A stretch of 13,577 nucleotides of DNA from the NCBI GenBank assembly GCA_002418685.1, contig DIEP01000149.1, positions 1 through 13,577 on the forward strand, read 5' to 3'. The stretch's first letter is position 1. The number at the start of each line of letters is the position of its first letter. The notes under the pieces were generated by a model that saw only the letters and a program-made list of their open reading frames with translations, ran no database searches and had not been told where the DNA came from. This document shows positions 1-5,758 of this stretch, in pieces. The stretch comes from Ignavibacteria bacterium UBA5771 (GTDB taxonomy: Bacteria > Bacteroidota > Ignavibacteria > Kapaibacteriales > UBA2268). The position numbers and the translations under genes are program-made.

Positions 1-222
1 TCCATTTTTGTTTGTAATACGCGATTCTCAATCAGGGACCCTAATATTTATTGGAAAGATTTTGGAAATATGAAAAAGTCTGTAGGGGCAATGTGTTTTG
101 TAATCTGTATGCAATGAAATGTATATTCGTAGGTTATAAAGAGAACTATATTTTATTGAACAGCCGTGTCATTGATGGATTAGCAATAAGTAATATTATT
201 AGCACTTGTTTCCTTCAATTTC
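1..222. other. noncoding flank downstream of nth
   Basis: No coding frame here is convincing. A plus-strand frame from the TTG at 51 runs on into the antisense of nth and resembles no protein I recognise. The only recognisable element is an 11-base match to the repeat arm found at 2339-2349 (annotated separately at 81-91). I see no hairpin with a T-tract that would end the nth transcript. The far end is cut by the window edge, so part of a neighbouring regulatory region may be missing. Confidence 0.5.
81..91 (+). repeat. single-arm copy of the TGTAGGGGCAA repeat
   Basis: TGTAGGGGCAA here is identical to the left arm of the hairpin at 2339-2369. No complementary TTGCCCCTACA follows within the next hundred bases, so this is a half-site or a decayed copy. 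An 11-base match containing a GGGG run is unlikely by chance in such AT-rich DNA, but a single arm is weak evidence by itself. Confidence 0.4.
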
Positions 223-888
223 TTATACTTCTGTATAATATTTGCAATATTGCTGGATTGCGCATTGTTCACATTTTGGATTTCTTGCATTGCAGATTTT
301 TCTACCGTGCTCGATGAAAACGTATGTCAAAGTAATCCATTTATTTTTCGGAACAATCTCATAAAGAGCAAATTCGATTTTCTCGGGATTATCTGTATCC
401 ACAAACCCAAGGCGGTTCGATAATCTAATTACGTGTGTATCTACTACAATACCGGGGACATTGAATAAATTGGCAAGTAAGACATTCGCAGTTTTCCGAC
501 CAACACCCGGCAATTTCGTCAATTCCTCCATTGTGCCAGGTATTTTACCGTTATACTGCTCAAGCAAAATTCGAGCAGTTTCTCGAATTTTACTCGCTTT
601 CGATTTGAAAAAACCAGTCGAAAAAATATCCCTTTCCAATTCCTCTTGAGGCACTTTGAGATAGTCTTCAATCGTGATGTATTTTTTAAAGAGTTTTTCA
701 GTCACTTTATTGACCCTTTCATCTGTGCATTGAGCGGAAAGAACCGTTGCAACGAGCAATTCAAACGGGGTGCGATAGTTCAGCACTATATGTGCATTGG
801 GGTATTCATTTTCGAGAATTGCGATAATATTCTTTATACGCTTTTTCTTCTTTTCAGCCGTTTCTGCTGTAAAATTATATTTTTTCAT
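223..888 (-). CDS. nth: endonuclease III (DNA glycosylase/AP lyase)
   Basis: This bifunctional base-excision-repair enzyme removes oxidised pyrimidines such as thymine glycol and nicks the resulting abasic site by beta-elimination. Numbering is from the ATG at 888 (221 residues; E. coli Nth has 211). The N-terminal lobe carries FELLVATVLSAQCTD (about 43-56). The helix-hairpin-helix LPGVGRKTANV (126-136) places the catalytic lysine at K132, and VVDTHV supplies the catalytic aspartate D150. The C-terminus ends in the four-cysteine [4Fe-4S] motif C-X6-C-X2-C-X5-C (C199, C206, C209, C215), so the cluster is intact. An in-frame TTG at 900 would add four residues; the ATG is preferred. The start lies inside the 3' end of the glycosyltransferase gene (14-base overlap, different frame), which suggests co-transcription and perhaps translational coupling, although the functions are unrelated. 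Confidence 0.95.
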   Translation of the reverse strand: MKKYNFTAETAEKKKKRIKNIIAILENEYPNAHIVLNYRTPFELLVATVLSAQCTDERVNKVTEKLFKKYITIEDYLKVPQEELERDIFSTGFFKSKASKIRETARILLEQYNGKIPGTMEELTKLPGVGRKTANVLLANLFNVPGIVVDTHVIRLSNRLGFVDTDNPEKIEFALYEIVPKNKWITLTYVFIEHGRKICNARNPKCEQCAIQQYCKYYTEV

Positions 889-1537
889 TATTTTGAGCAA
901 AATTAAATGTTATTGAATTATTTATTTCTCTATGATAAATATATGTCCTAAAATCTGATTTATAAATATTTGCATTGCTTTCGCTAACTCGTGAGAAAAA
1001 TTCTGTATCATCGGCATAATCAAGATTTCTGAAACCATTGAGAGAGATTGCGATTTCCTTCTTTATAAAGAATGACCCGCCCACAACGCAATTATCAATA
1101 TGTATTAATTTATTTAAGTCATTCATATCAGGAATATAAGGATCGCCAATCACTCGCACGCTTCCATAGAGAAATTCTATTTCAGGATTTTCGAATATTA
1201 TCTTATTATTTAACTCAAGATGTTCGGGCATATATTCATCATCAGAATCAAGAAAGGTTATAAATTTTCCCGCCGATGCAAGTATACCAACATTGCGAGA
1301 TAATGGTAATCCTATATTCTTATGATAAATATATTGTATACGCAAATCGCTATCTAAATACTTTTTTATAACTGCATAAGTGTCATCAATGCTCCCATCA
1401 TCAACTATTATTACTTCAAAATTCTTATATGTTTGTTCCAAAAGCGAATCAATTGCACGGGGCAGAAGATTTGCACGATTATATGTACAAATTATCACAG
1501 AAAAAAATGGTTTCCAATCAGGATAAATTTGTATCAT
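875..1537 (-). CDS. glycosyltransferase family 2 (GT-A fold)
   Basis: This is a cytoplasmic inverting sugar transferase of the GT2 family, probably acting on a surface polysaccharide or lipid-linked glycan; donor and acceptor cannot be read from the sequence. It has 220 residues, essentially one catalytic domain. FSVIICTYNRANLLPRAIDS (12-31) is the nucleotide-binding start, VDDGS (45-49) follows, and FLDSDDEYMPEHL (95-107) carries the metal-binding DxD (D97-D99). YADDTEFFSR (174-183) corresponds to the catalytic-base region. I see no transmembrane segment. The C-terminus stops soon after the catalytic domain, so the protein is at the short end of the family. It is the first gene of a minus-strand pair with nth and is divergent from rsmG. 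No other polysaccharide gene is nearby, so it looks like a solitary GT rather than part of a capsule or LPS cluster. Confidence 0.9.
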   Translation of the reverse strand: MIQIYPDWKPFFSVIICTYNRANLLPRAIDSLLEQTYKNFEVIIVDDGSIDDTYAVIKKYLDSDLRIQYIYHKNIGLPLSRNVGILASAGKFITFLDSDDEYMPEHLELNNKIIFENPEIEFLYGSVRVIGDPYIPDMNDLNKLIHIDNCVVGGSFFIKKEIAISLNGFRNLDYADDTEFFSRVSESNANIYKSDFRTYIYHREINNSITFNFAQNNEKI

Positions 1538-1547
1538 TCCAACATCT

Positions 1548-1555
1548 TAATTTTG
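1548..1555 (+). promoter_or_regulatory. putative -7 box (TAATTTTG) of rsmG
   Basis: TAATTTTG matches the Bacteroidota -7 consensus TAnnTTTG and ends 29 bases before the rsmG ATG at 1585, leaving a leader of about 20 bases. A TTTG at 1528-1531 is a possible -33 element, but its 16-base spacer is shorter than the usual 19-21. The box is the mirror image of the glycosyltransferase box at 1563-1570. Confidence 0.4.
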
Positions 1556-1562
1556 TAAATAG

Positions 1563-1570
1563 CAAAATTA
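1563..1570 (-). promoter_or_regulatory. putative -7 box (TAATTTTG, minus) of the GT2-nth unit
   Basis: Read on the minus strand this is TAATTTTG, a perfect TAnnTTTG, located 25 bases before the GT2 ATG at 1537. A minus-strand TTG at 1596-1594 lies 23 bases further upstream and could act as the -33 element; it falls inside the first codons of rsmG. Together with 1548-1555 it makes an 8-base inverted repeat separated by 7 bases. Confidence 0.4.
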
Positions 1571-1584
1571 TAAAAATAATTTCA

Positions 1585-2244
1585 ATGGAAGTTCAAGAAT
1601 TTATAAAAATATGCAATGCAAATGGAATATCTCTTGATAATGAGCAAATTAGTTCAATTGAACGCTATTGTGATGAGCTGAAATATTGGAATGAAAAAGT
1701 GAATTTAATTTCAAGAAAAGATATTGATCATATTTTGGATAGGCATATTCTACATTCACTAACAATTTTAAAGTATGTTCCAATATTTGATAATGCGAAT
1801 TGTTTGGATATTGGGACAGGTGGTGGGCTACCGGGAATTCCTTTGAAAATTGCCAAAACGACTATAAATCTTTCTATGATTGATTCAATTGCAAAAAAAG
1901 TTAATATCACTCGCCAAATTGTTGAGAAATTAGGTATTGGAAACGTCAGAGTAATTAACGATAGGACAGAAAATCTTGCATTGAAAAAGGAATACTTGCA
2001 TAACTATGACTTCATCTTTGCACGTGGAGTTGCAAGTGCAGATAAAATTACTGAATGGAGCCTACCATTATTAAAAAGAAAGGGGAAGATTATACTTCTT
2101 AAAGGCGGTGATTTATCTGAAGAAATTAAAATTGCCAAACAAATTATGCCAACATTTTCTTTTAAAGAGATACAAATTGACTTAATTGATTTTAATTATT
2201 TCCTGAAAGAAGAGAAGAAGATATTAGTGATTAGCCCAAAGTAA
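1585..2244 (+). CDS. rsmG: 16S rRNA (guanine-527 N7)-methyltransferase
   Basis: RsmG (GidB) methylates N7 of G527 in 16S rRNA using S-adenosylmethionine; loss of the enzyme gives low-level streptomycin resistance in several bacteria. From the ATG at 1585 it has 219 residues (E. coli 207). Family signatures are NLISRKDIDHILDRHILHSL (40-59), the SAM-binding loop LDIGTGGGLPGIPLKI (74-89), the following acidic strand MIDSIAKKV (98-106), FARGVA (145-150) and LLKGGD (171-176). The frame is open back to 1429, but those 52 extra codons overlap the divergent glycosyltransferase gene and lack family homology, so the internal ATG is chosen. In many bacteria gidB sits beside mnmG or parAB; here it is a monocistronic unit facing the OPT gene across a hairpin-bearing gap. 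Confidence 0.95.
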   Translation: MEVQEFIKICNANGISLDNEQISSIERYCDELKYWNEKVNLISRKDIDHILDRHILHSLTILKYVPIFDNANCLDIGTGGGLPGIPLKIAKTTINLSMIDSIAKKVNITRQIVEKLGIGNVRVINDRTENLALKKEYLHNYDFIFARGVASADKITEWSLPLLKRKGKIILLKGGDLSEEIKIAKQIMPTFSFKEIQIDLIDFNYFLKEEKKILVISPK

Positions 2245-2248
2245 GATG

Positions 2249-2274
2249 CAACATGGACGCCCGCGTCTTTGTTG
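2249..2274. repeat. short imperfect hairpin after rsmG
   Basis: CAACA (2249-2253) pairs with TGTTG (2270-2274), and GACG (2256-2259) with CGTC (2264-2267), separated by a small internal loop and closed by a 4-base loop. It lies five bases beyond the rsmG stop codon. No T-run follows, so it is not a canonical intrinsic terminator, but it could stabilise the 3' end of the rsmG mRNA. Its GC-rich core stands out against the AT-rich surroundings. Confidence 0.4.
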
Positions 2275-2284
2275 TGAAATGATT

Positions 2285-2325
2285 GAACCTATAAGGGGAC
2301 ACGTCGCAACGTGCCCCTATAGTTC
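2285..2325. repeat. 17-bp hairpin with three single-base bulges, TATAGGGGCA core
   Basis: The left arm GAAC-TATA-GGGG-CACGT (2285-2304) is interrupted by single bulged bases C2289, A2294 and A2299. The right arm (2309-2325) pairs with every other left-arm base. The loop is CGCA (2305-2308). All three extra bases lie in the left arm, as if one arm had acquired insertions while the pairing blocks were kept. The minus-strand reading of the right arm, TATAGGGGCA, shares the TAGGGGCA core with the neighbouring hairpin. Confidence 0.65.
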
Positions 2326-2338
2326 ATCATAAAATTCA

Positions 2339-2369
2339 TGTAGGGGCAAATTCATAAATTGCCCCTACA
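2339..2369. repeat. perfect 11-bp inverted repeat TGTAGGGGCAA
   Basis: TGTAGGGGCAA (2339-2349) and TTGCCCCTACA (2359-2369) are exact complements around a 9-base AT-rich loop. The left arm also occurs alone at 81-91. No T-tract follows on either strand, so it is not a standard intrinsic terminator, though it could block exonucleases or polymerase for the convergent rsmG and OPT transcripts. It is most likely a member of a dispersed REP-like palindrome family. Confidence 0.7.
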
Positions 2370-2389
2370 ATCCTTTCAATCGCGCCGTT

Positions 2390-4375
2390 TTATTCTTCTT
2401 TTGCTCGGCGTGAATCCCAGACAAAGTAAATCATCAGAATCGTGAATGCTATAATTGCAACAATTTCGCCGCCGACTGCTGATGTATCCCATAGATGAGA
2501 GGATAATTCGACTCCGAAAAACTTTAGCAAAGCTCCGAACACTCCAAATAGCGCTGCACCGGCAATAAATCCCGACGCAATAAGTGTTGCCCGCTGATGA
2601 CGATTTTTTGCAATTGCTTCTCCTTTCTTGCTTTTTTGCATATAATAGGAAATAATACCACCGACAAGCAATGGAATATTCAAGTGCATTGGTAAATACA
2701 TTCCGAGAGCGAATGCGAGTGGTGGAACTTCAAGAAAATTGACAATTAGAGCAATTATTACACCTACTAAATAAAGTATCCACTGGACTTCTGCTCCCTG
2801 TGTCATTAATGGTTTAATAACTGCTGCCATTGCATTTGCCTGCGGTGCAACTAATGGTTGGGTATGCTCGGGACTTGGTGTGAAACCATAAGCTTGATTT
2901 AAAATGAAGATAACTATACCGACTGTTGCGGCTGATACTAATGTGCCAAGGAATTTCCAAGATTCCTGCTTTTTCGGAGTAGTGCCAATCCAGTATCCAA
3001 TTTTCAAATCTGTAATAAATCCACCTGCCATTGAAAGTGCCGTGCAAACAATTCCGCCCATAATCAGTGCGGCAATCATTCCTTTATCACCTGTAAGCCC
3101 TGCAGATGAAAGGACTACCGATGCAAGAATAAGTGTCATAAGTGTCATACCAGAGACGGGATTGCTTCCGACTATTGCGATGGCATTCGCAGCGACAGTG
3201 GTAAATAAAAATGATATAATTACGACAGTTAGCAAAGCGATTATCGCTTGGACCAATGTTATTTCGAATCCTGTTAAGAAGAATATGAAAATAGCTATTA
3301 TAGTAAGTGCGATAAGCATAATTACATAAGTCATTTTCAAATCTGATTGGGTGCGTTCTTCTGTTTCAGTTGATATGCCACCGCCAAAAATCCCTTTCGC
3401 AGCGAGGGAGAAAGCTTTGCCAATCACGGGTGCAGCTTTAATAACGCCGATGATTCCTGCCATTGCAATTGCACCAATTCCAATATGGCGGACATAGTCA
3501 GTAAAGATTTGTTCGGGTGACATTGCAGCGAAAATATTGATTCCGCCACCTTGTGCTGCTATGTTTCCAATTTGATTAATCAATGGAACAAATACCCACC
3601 AAGATAAAAATGAGCCAAGAGTAATAATCAGTGCGTATTTCAATCCGACTAAATACCCAAAACCAACAATCATAGCACTGACATTGAATTGGAGCAATAT
3701 CTTTGTCTTTTCAGCAAGGACTTGCCCAATTCCCACGATGCGAGAAGTAAAGACTTCTGACCAAAGTTGGAAAGATTGAAATAGAAAATCGTAGATACCT
3801 CCAATTAAACCGCTTGTAACCAGCAATCCCGCTTGTGATCCTCCTTTCTCGCCTGTGATTAATATTTCTGTTGTAGCAGTAGCTTCGGGGAATGGGAATT
3901 TGCCGTGCATTTCTTTGACGAAATATTTTCTAAACGGAATTAAAAACAAAATGCCAAGAAACCCACCAAAGAGCGATGACAAAAATATTTGAAAGAAATT
4001 AACGGGTAAATTAAGGATATAAAGTCCTGGAATTGTGAATATAGCACCTGCAACGATGACTCCTGAACTTGCTCCAATAGATTGAATGATAACATTTTGG
4101 CTAAGAGCAAATTTCTTTTTGAAAAGAGTAGAAACGCCAACCGCAATAATTGAAATTGGAATAGCAGCTTCCATAACTTGACCAATCTTCAATCCTGAAT
4201 ATGCGGCAGCTGCTGAAAAAATCACTGCCATAACCAATCCCCAAAGGACAGACCATACTGTCACTTGCGGAACAATTTGCGATGCAGGAATAACGGGAAT
4301 ATATTCCTCGCCGGGCTTTAATTCTCTATATGCATTTTCGGGTAGTGATACAACATTGTTTTGATTATCTTGCAT
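2390..4375 (-). CDS. OPT-family oligopeptide transporter
   Basis: This is an integral inner-membrane transporter of the oligopeptide transporter (OPT) superfamily, whose members import peptides or metal chelates with protons; the substrate here is not readable. It has 661 residues, the usual size for bacterial OPT proteins, with a short polar N-terminus (1-35) and about 14-16 hydrophobic segments. Family motifs in order are AYSGLKIGQ (58-66), GKFPFPEATATTEIL (158-172), the NPVSGM motif (405-410), DLKIGYWIGTTPKKQ (456-470) and PPLAFALGMYLPM (551-563). The ATG at 4375 has a GGAG (4384-4381) five bases upstream, one of the few good Shine-Dalgarno sites in the window. It lies 11 bases downstream of the UPF0316 gene on the same strand, so the two should be co-transcribed. 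No peptidase or siderophore gene is adjacent to hint at the substrate. Confidence 0.93.
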   Translation of the reverse strand: MQDNQNNVVSLPENAYRELKPGEEYIPVIPASQIVPQVTVWSVLWGLVMAVIFSAAAAYSGLKIGQVMEAAIPISIIAVGVSTLFKKKFALSQNVIIQSIGASSGVIVAGAIFTIPGLYILNLPVNFFQIFLSSLFGGFLGILFLIPFRKYFVKEMHGKFPFPEATATTEILITGEKGGSQAGLLVTSGLIGGIYDFLFQSFQLWSEVFTSRIVGIGQVLAEKTKILLQFNVSAMIVGFGYLVGLKYALIITLGSFLSWWVFVPLINQIGNIAAQGGGINIFAAMSPEQIFTDYVRHIGIGAIAMAGIIGVIKAAPVIGKAFSLAAKGIFGGGISTETEERTQSDLKMTYVIMLIALTIIAIFIFFLTGFEITLVQAIIALLTVVIISFLFTTVAANAIAIVGSNPVSGMTLMTLILASVVLSSAGLTGDKGMIAALIMGGIVCTALSMAGGFITDLKIGYWIGTTPKKQESWKFLGTLVSAATVGIVIFILNQAYGFTPSPEHTQPLVAPQANAMAAVIKPLMTQGAEVQWILYLVGVIIALIVNFLEVPPLAFALGMYLPMHLNIPLLVGGIISYYMQKSKKGEAIAKNRHQRATLIASGFIAGAALFGVFGALLKFFGVELSSHLWDTSAVGGEIVAIIAFTILMIYFVWDSRRAKEE

Positions 4376-4386
4376 AAAATCTCCAT

Positions 4387-4959
4387 TTATCTTGGTAAAA
4401 ATTTAAAAAAGTCGAAGTTGTCCATCTTTCTTTTGGGCTTTTTCTGGTGCATTATGCTCACTGATCTGATATCCTCAATAGTATAGAAAGCATTTGGATT
4501 GTACTGATCGATGATTTTTATTACTTCATCTAATTGTTTACGGTGAATGACGAGAAGGAGAATATTGACACTGCCAAGAGTTCCAATACCATCGACTCGT
4601 GTCACAATGTAATTTTTAGAAATTAAATATTCGGATAATTTTTCGCCGGGTAAACGAGTGACAATTCTTACGAGAACTTGCCCGAGCGAAACGCGTTCTT
4701 CCAAGGTTACACCTATATAAGTGCCGAGAGCAAATCCAATTCCATAAGCAAAGTAATATAAATAATTATCTACTCCTTTTATAATTTGGCTTACAACAAC
4801 AATCCAGATAAATGATTCAAAAAAACCAAGCATCGCGGATATAGTTCTATAACCCTTTGATACAAGGATAATGCGGAATGTATCAAGACTGACGTCCATT
4901 ATTCGAGCACATATAATTAAGAGAGGTATAACAACCAGATTAAAAAAGTCAAACGTCAT
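4387..4959 (-). CDS. UPF0316 membrane protein (DUF5698-DUF2179)
   Basis: The protein has 190 residues and belongs to the UPF0316 (YebE-like) family, whose biochemical role is not established. The N-terminal half is membrane-embedded, with hydrophobic segments at about 5-20, 40-60 and 65-84; RIMDVSLDTFRIILVSKG (19-36) and the GFALGTYIGVTLEERVSLG stretch (75-93) are characteristic of DUF5698. The C-terminal half (about 105-170) is a cytoplasmic DUF2179 domain, containing SKNYIVTRVDGIGTLGSVNI (114-133) and ending near IEDIRSVS. DUF2179 domains also occur in YitT-type membrane proteins, where they are thought to sense or bind a ligand. It is the first gene of the operon with the OPT transporter, which suggests a role linked to that transport; this is inference. 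A promoter matching the Bacteroidota consensus lies just upstream (4989-5018). Confidence 0.85.
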   Translation of the reverse strand: MTFDFFNLVVIPLLIICARIMDVSLDTFRIILVSKGYRTISAMLGFFESFIWIVVVSQIIKGVDNYLYYFAYGIGFALGTYIGVTLEERVSLGQVLVRIVTRLPGEKLSEYLISKNYIVTRVDGIGTLGSVNILLLVIHRKQLDEVIKIIDQYNPNAFYTIEDIRSVSIMHQKKPKRKMDNFDFFKFLPR

Positions 4960-4988
4960 ATAAATTAAACTCTCGTTTTAGAAAAATA

Positions 4989-5018
4989 CAAATTTAATCG
5001 TTTTTTTCGATTTTGCAA
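4989..5018 (-). promoter_or_regulatory. promoter of the UPF0316-OPT operon (TTG-N19-TAAATTTG)
   Basis: On the minus strand TTG (5018-5016) is followed after exactly 19 bases by TAAATTTG (4996-4989). This fits the Bacteroidota TTTG-N19-21-TAnnTTTG promoter in both the -7 box and the spacing. Transcription would start near 4983, giving a leader of roughly 25 bases before the ATG at 4959. It is the best promoter match in the window. Its -33 element lies in the region expected to hold the opposing ogg promoter. Confidence 0.6.
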
Positions 5019-5028
5019 TAAAAATACT

Positions 5029-5036
5029 TAAATTTG
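5029..5036 (+). promoter_or_regulatory. putative -7 box (TAAATTTG) immediately before ogg
   Basis: TAAATTTG ends only three bases before the ATG at 5040. If it works as a -7 box, transcription would start at or within a few bases of the start codon and yield a leaderless or nearly leaderless mRNA. No clear TTG lies 19-21 bases upstream, only a T-run at 5001-5007. No Shine-Dalgarno sequence is seen, which fits leaderless initiation but does not prove it. Confidence 0.3.
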
Positions 5037-5039
5037 AGT

Positions 5040-5669
5040 ATGGAAAAAAATGAAATCATCGATAATTATTTTATTATTTATAGAAAATTTGAAAATCAAA
5101 TTCTCTCAAAATTAGAGGATTTTGCAAATGTTCCCCAAGAACAATATTTTTATGAACTTGCATATTGCATTTGCACACCAATGAGCAAGGCAGAGAATGC
5201 TCTACAAGTTCAAAAAAAGTTGGAAGAAATGAATTATTTACAAAATCCATTCAATCCCGTAAATATTTTGCAAGACCCGAAGCATTATATAAGGTTCCAT
5301 AATCAGAAATCTAAATATATTCTTGAAAATTTAAAACATTTTGATGAAATTATGCAAGTGATTGATTCAACGATTGATAAATATGACAAAAGGAATGCGC
5401 TTGCAAAAGTAGTTAATGGATTCAATTTGAAGGAATCCTCTCATTTTTTACGAAATATTGGTTACAGAGGTTTGGCAATATTAGACCGTCATATTTTAAG
5501 GAATTTAAAATTAGTTGGATTGATTGCTGAGGATTTTATGATTAAAAATTGGGATGACTATTTTTATGCAGAAGAAAAATTCAAAAATTTCGCCGAAGAA
5601 ATAAATATCGAAATAGACCGATTGGACTTGGTTTTGTGGGCAAATGAGACGGCGAAAATTATAAAGTAA
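5040..5669 (+). CDS. ogg: 8-oxoguanine DNA glycosylase/AP lyase, Ogg2 type
   Basis: This HhH-GPD superfamily enzyme excises 8-oxoguanine opposite cytosine and cleaves the abasic site. At 209 residues it matches the compact Ogg2 class, best known from archaea (about 207 residues in Methanocaldococcus jannaschii) and also found in scattered bacteria. The helix-hairpin-helix region NGFNLKESSHFLRNIGYRG (126-144) puts the catalytic lysine at K131, and AILDRHIL (146-153) the catalytic aspartate at D149; both positions lie within two residues of those I recall for the archaeal enzyme. The C-terminal KIIK fits the family's lysine-rich end. There is no Fe-S cluster motif, unlike Nth. An in-frame TTG at 5034 would add two residues; the ATG at 5040 is preferred. 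It is transcribed alone, divergently from the UPF0316-OPT operon. Confidence 0.88.
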   Translation: MEKNEIIDNYFIIYRKFENQILSKLEDFANVPQEQYFYELAYCICTPMSKAENALQVQKKLEEMNYLQNPFNPVNILQDPKHYIRFHNQKSKYILENLKHFDEIMQVIDSTIDKYDKRNALAKVVNGFNLKESSHFLRNIGYRGLAILDRHILRNLKLVGLIAEDFMIKNWDDYFYAEEKFKNFAEEINIEIDRLDLVLWANETAKIIK

Positions 5670-5704
5670 AAGAAATAATTATTAAATTTTCTTTTTAATT
5701 AAAC

Positions 5705-5712
5705 TATTTTTG
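5705..5712 (+). promoter_or_regulatory. putative -7 box (TATTTTTG) of the lipoprotein gene
   Basis: TATTTTTG matches TAnnTTTG and lies 46 bases before the ATG at 5759, so the leader would be about 40 bases, the longest in the window. No TTG lies 19-21 bases upstream; that area is T-rich (5687-5696). The match is weaker than the one upstream of 4959. Confidence 0.3.
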
Positions 5713-5749
5713 AAAATATGCGTCTAAAAATTTGATAATAATAATATTC

Positions 5750-5754
5750 GGAGG
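5750..5754 (+). promoter_or_regulatory. ribosome binding site GGAGG
   Basis: A full GGAGG sits four bases before the ATG at 5759. It decides the start: an upstream in-frame ATT at 5732 would only prepend hydrophobic residues to the signal peptide. So strong a Shine-Dalgarno site is unusual among the genes of this window. Confidence 0.75.
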
Positions 5755-5758
5755 AAAT

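Noticed and set aside
51..317. Plus-strand 88-codon frame from a TTG start
   Set aside because: Its second third runs antisense to nth, it has no ribosome binding site, and the peptide resembles no family I know.
1429..1584. 52-residue N-terminal extension of RsmG
   Set aside because: It is the antisense of the glycosyltransferase 5' end, and the RsmG family begins near the ATG at 1585.
2285..2369. Two hairpins as intrinsic terminators of rsmG or the OPT gene
   Set aside because: Neither is followed by a T-run on either strand, so a canonical intrinsic terminator is not supported.
2904..3329. Plus-strand 141-codon frame
   Set aside because: It is a shadow antisense to the OPT gene, lacking signals or recognisable motifs.
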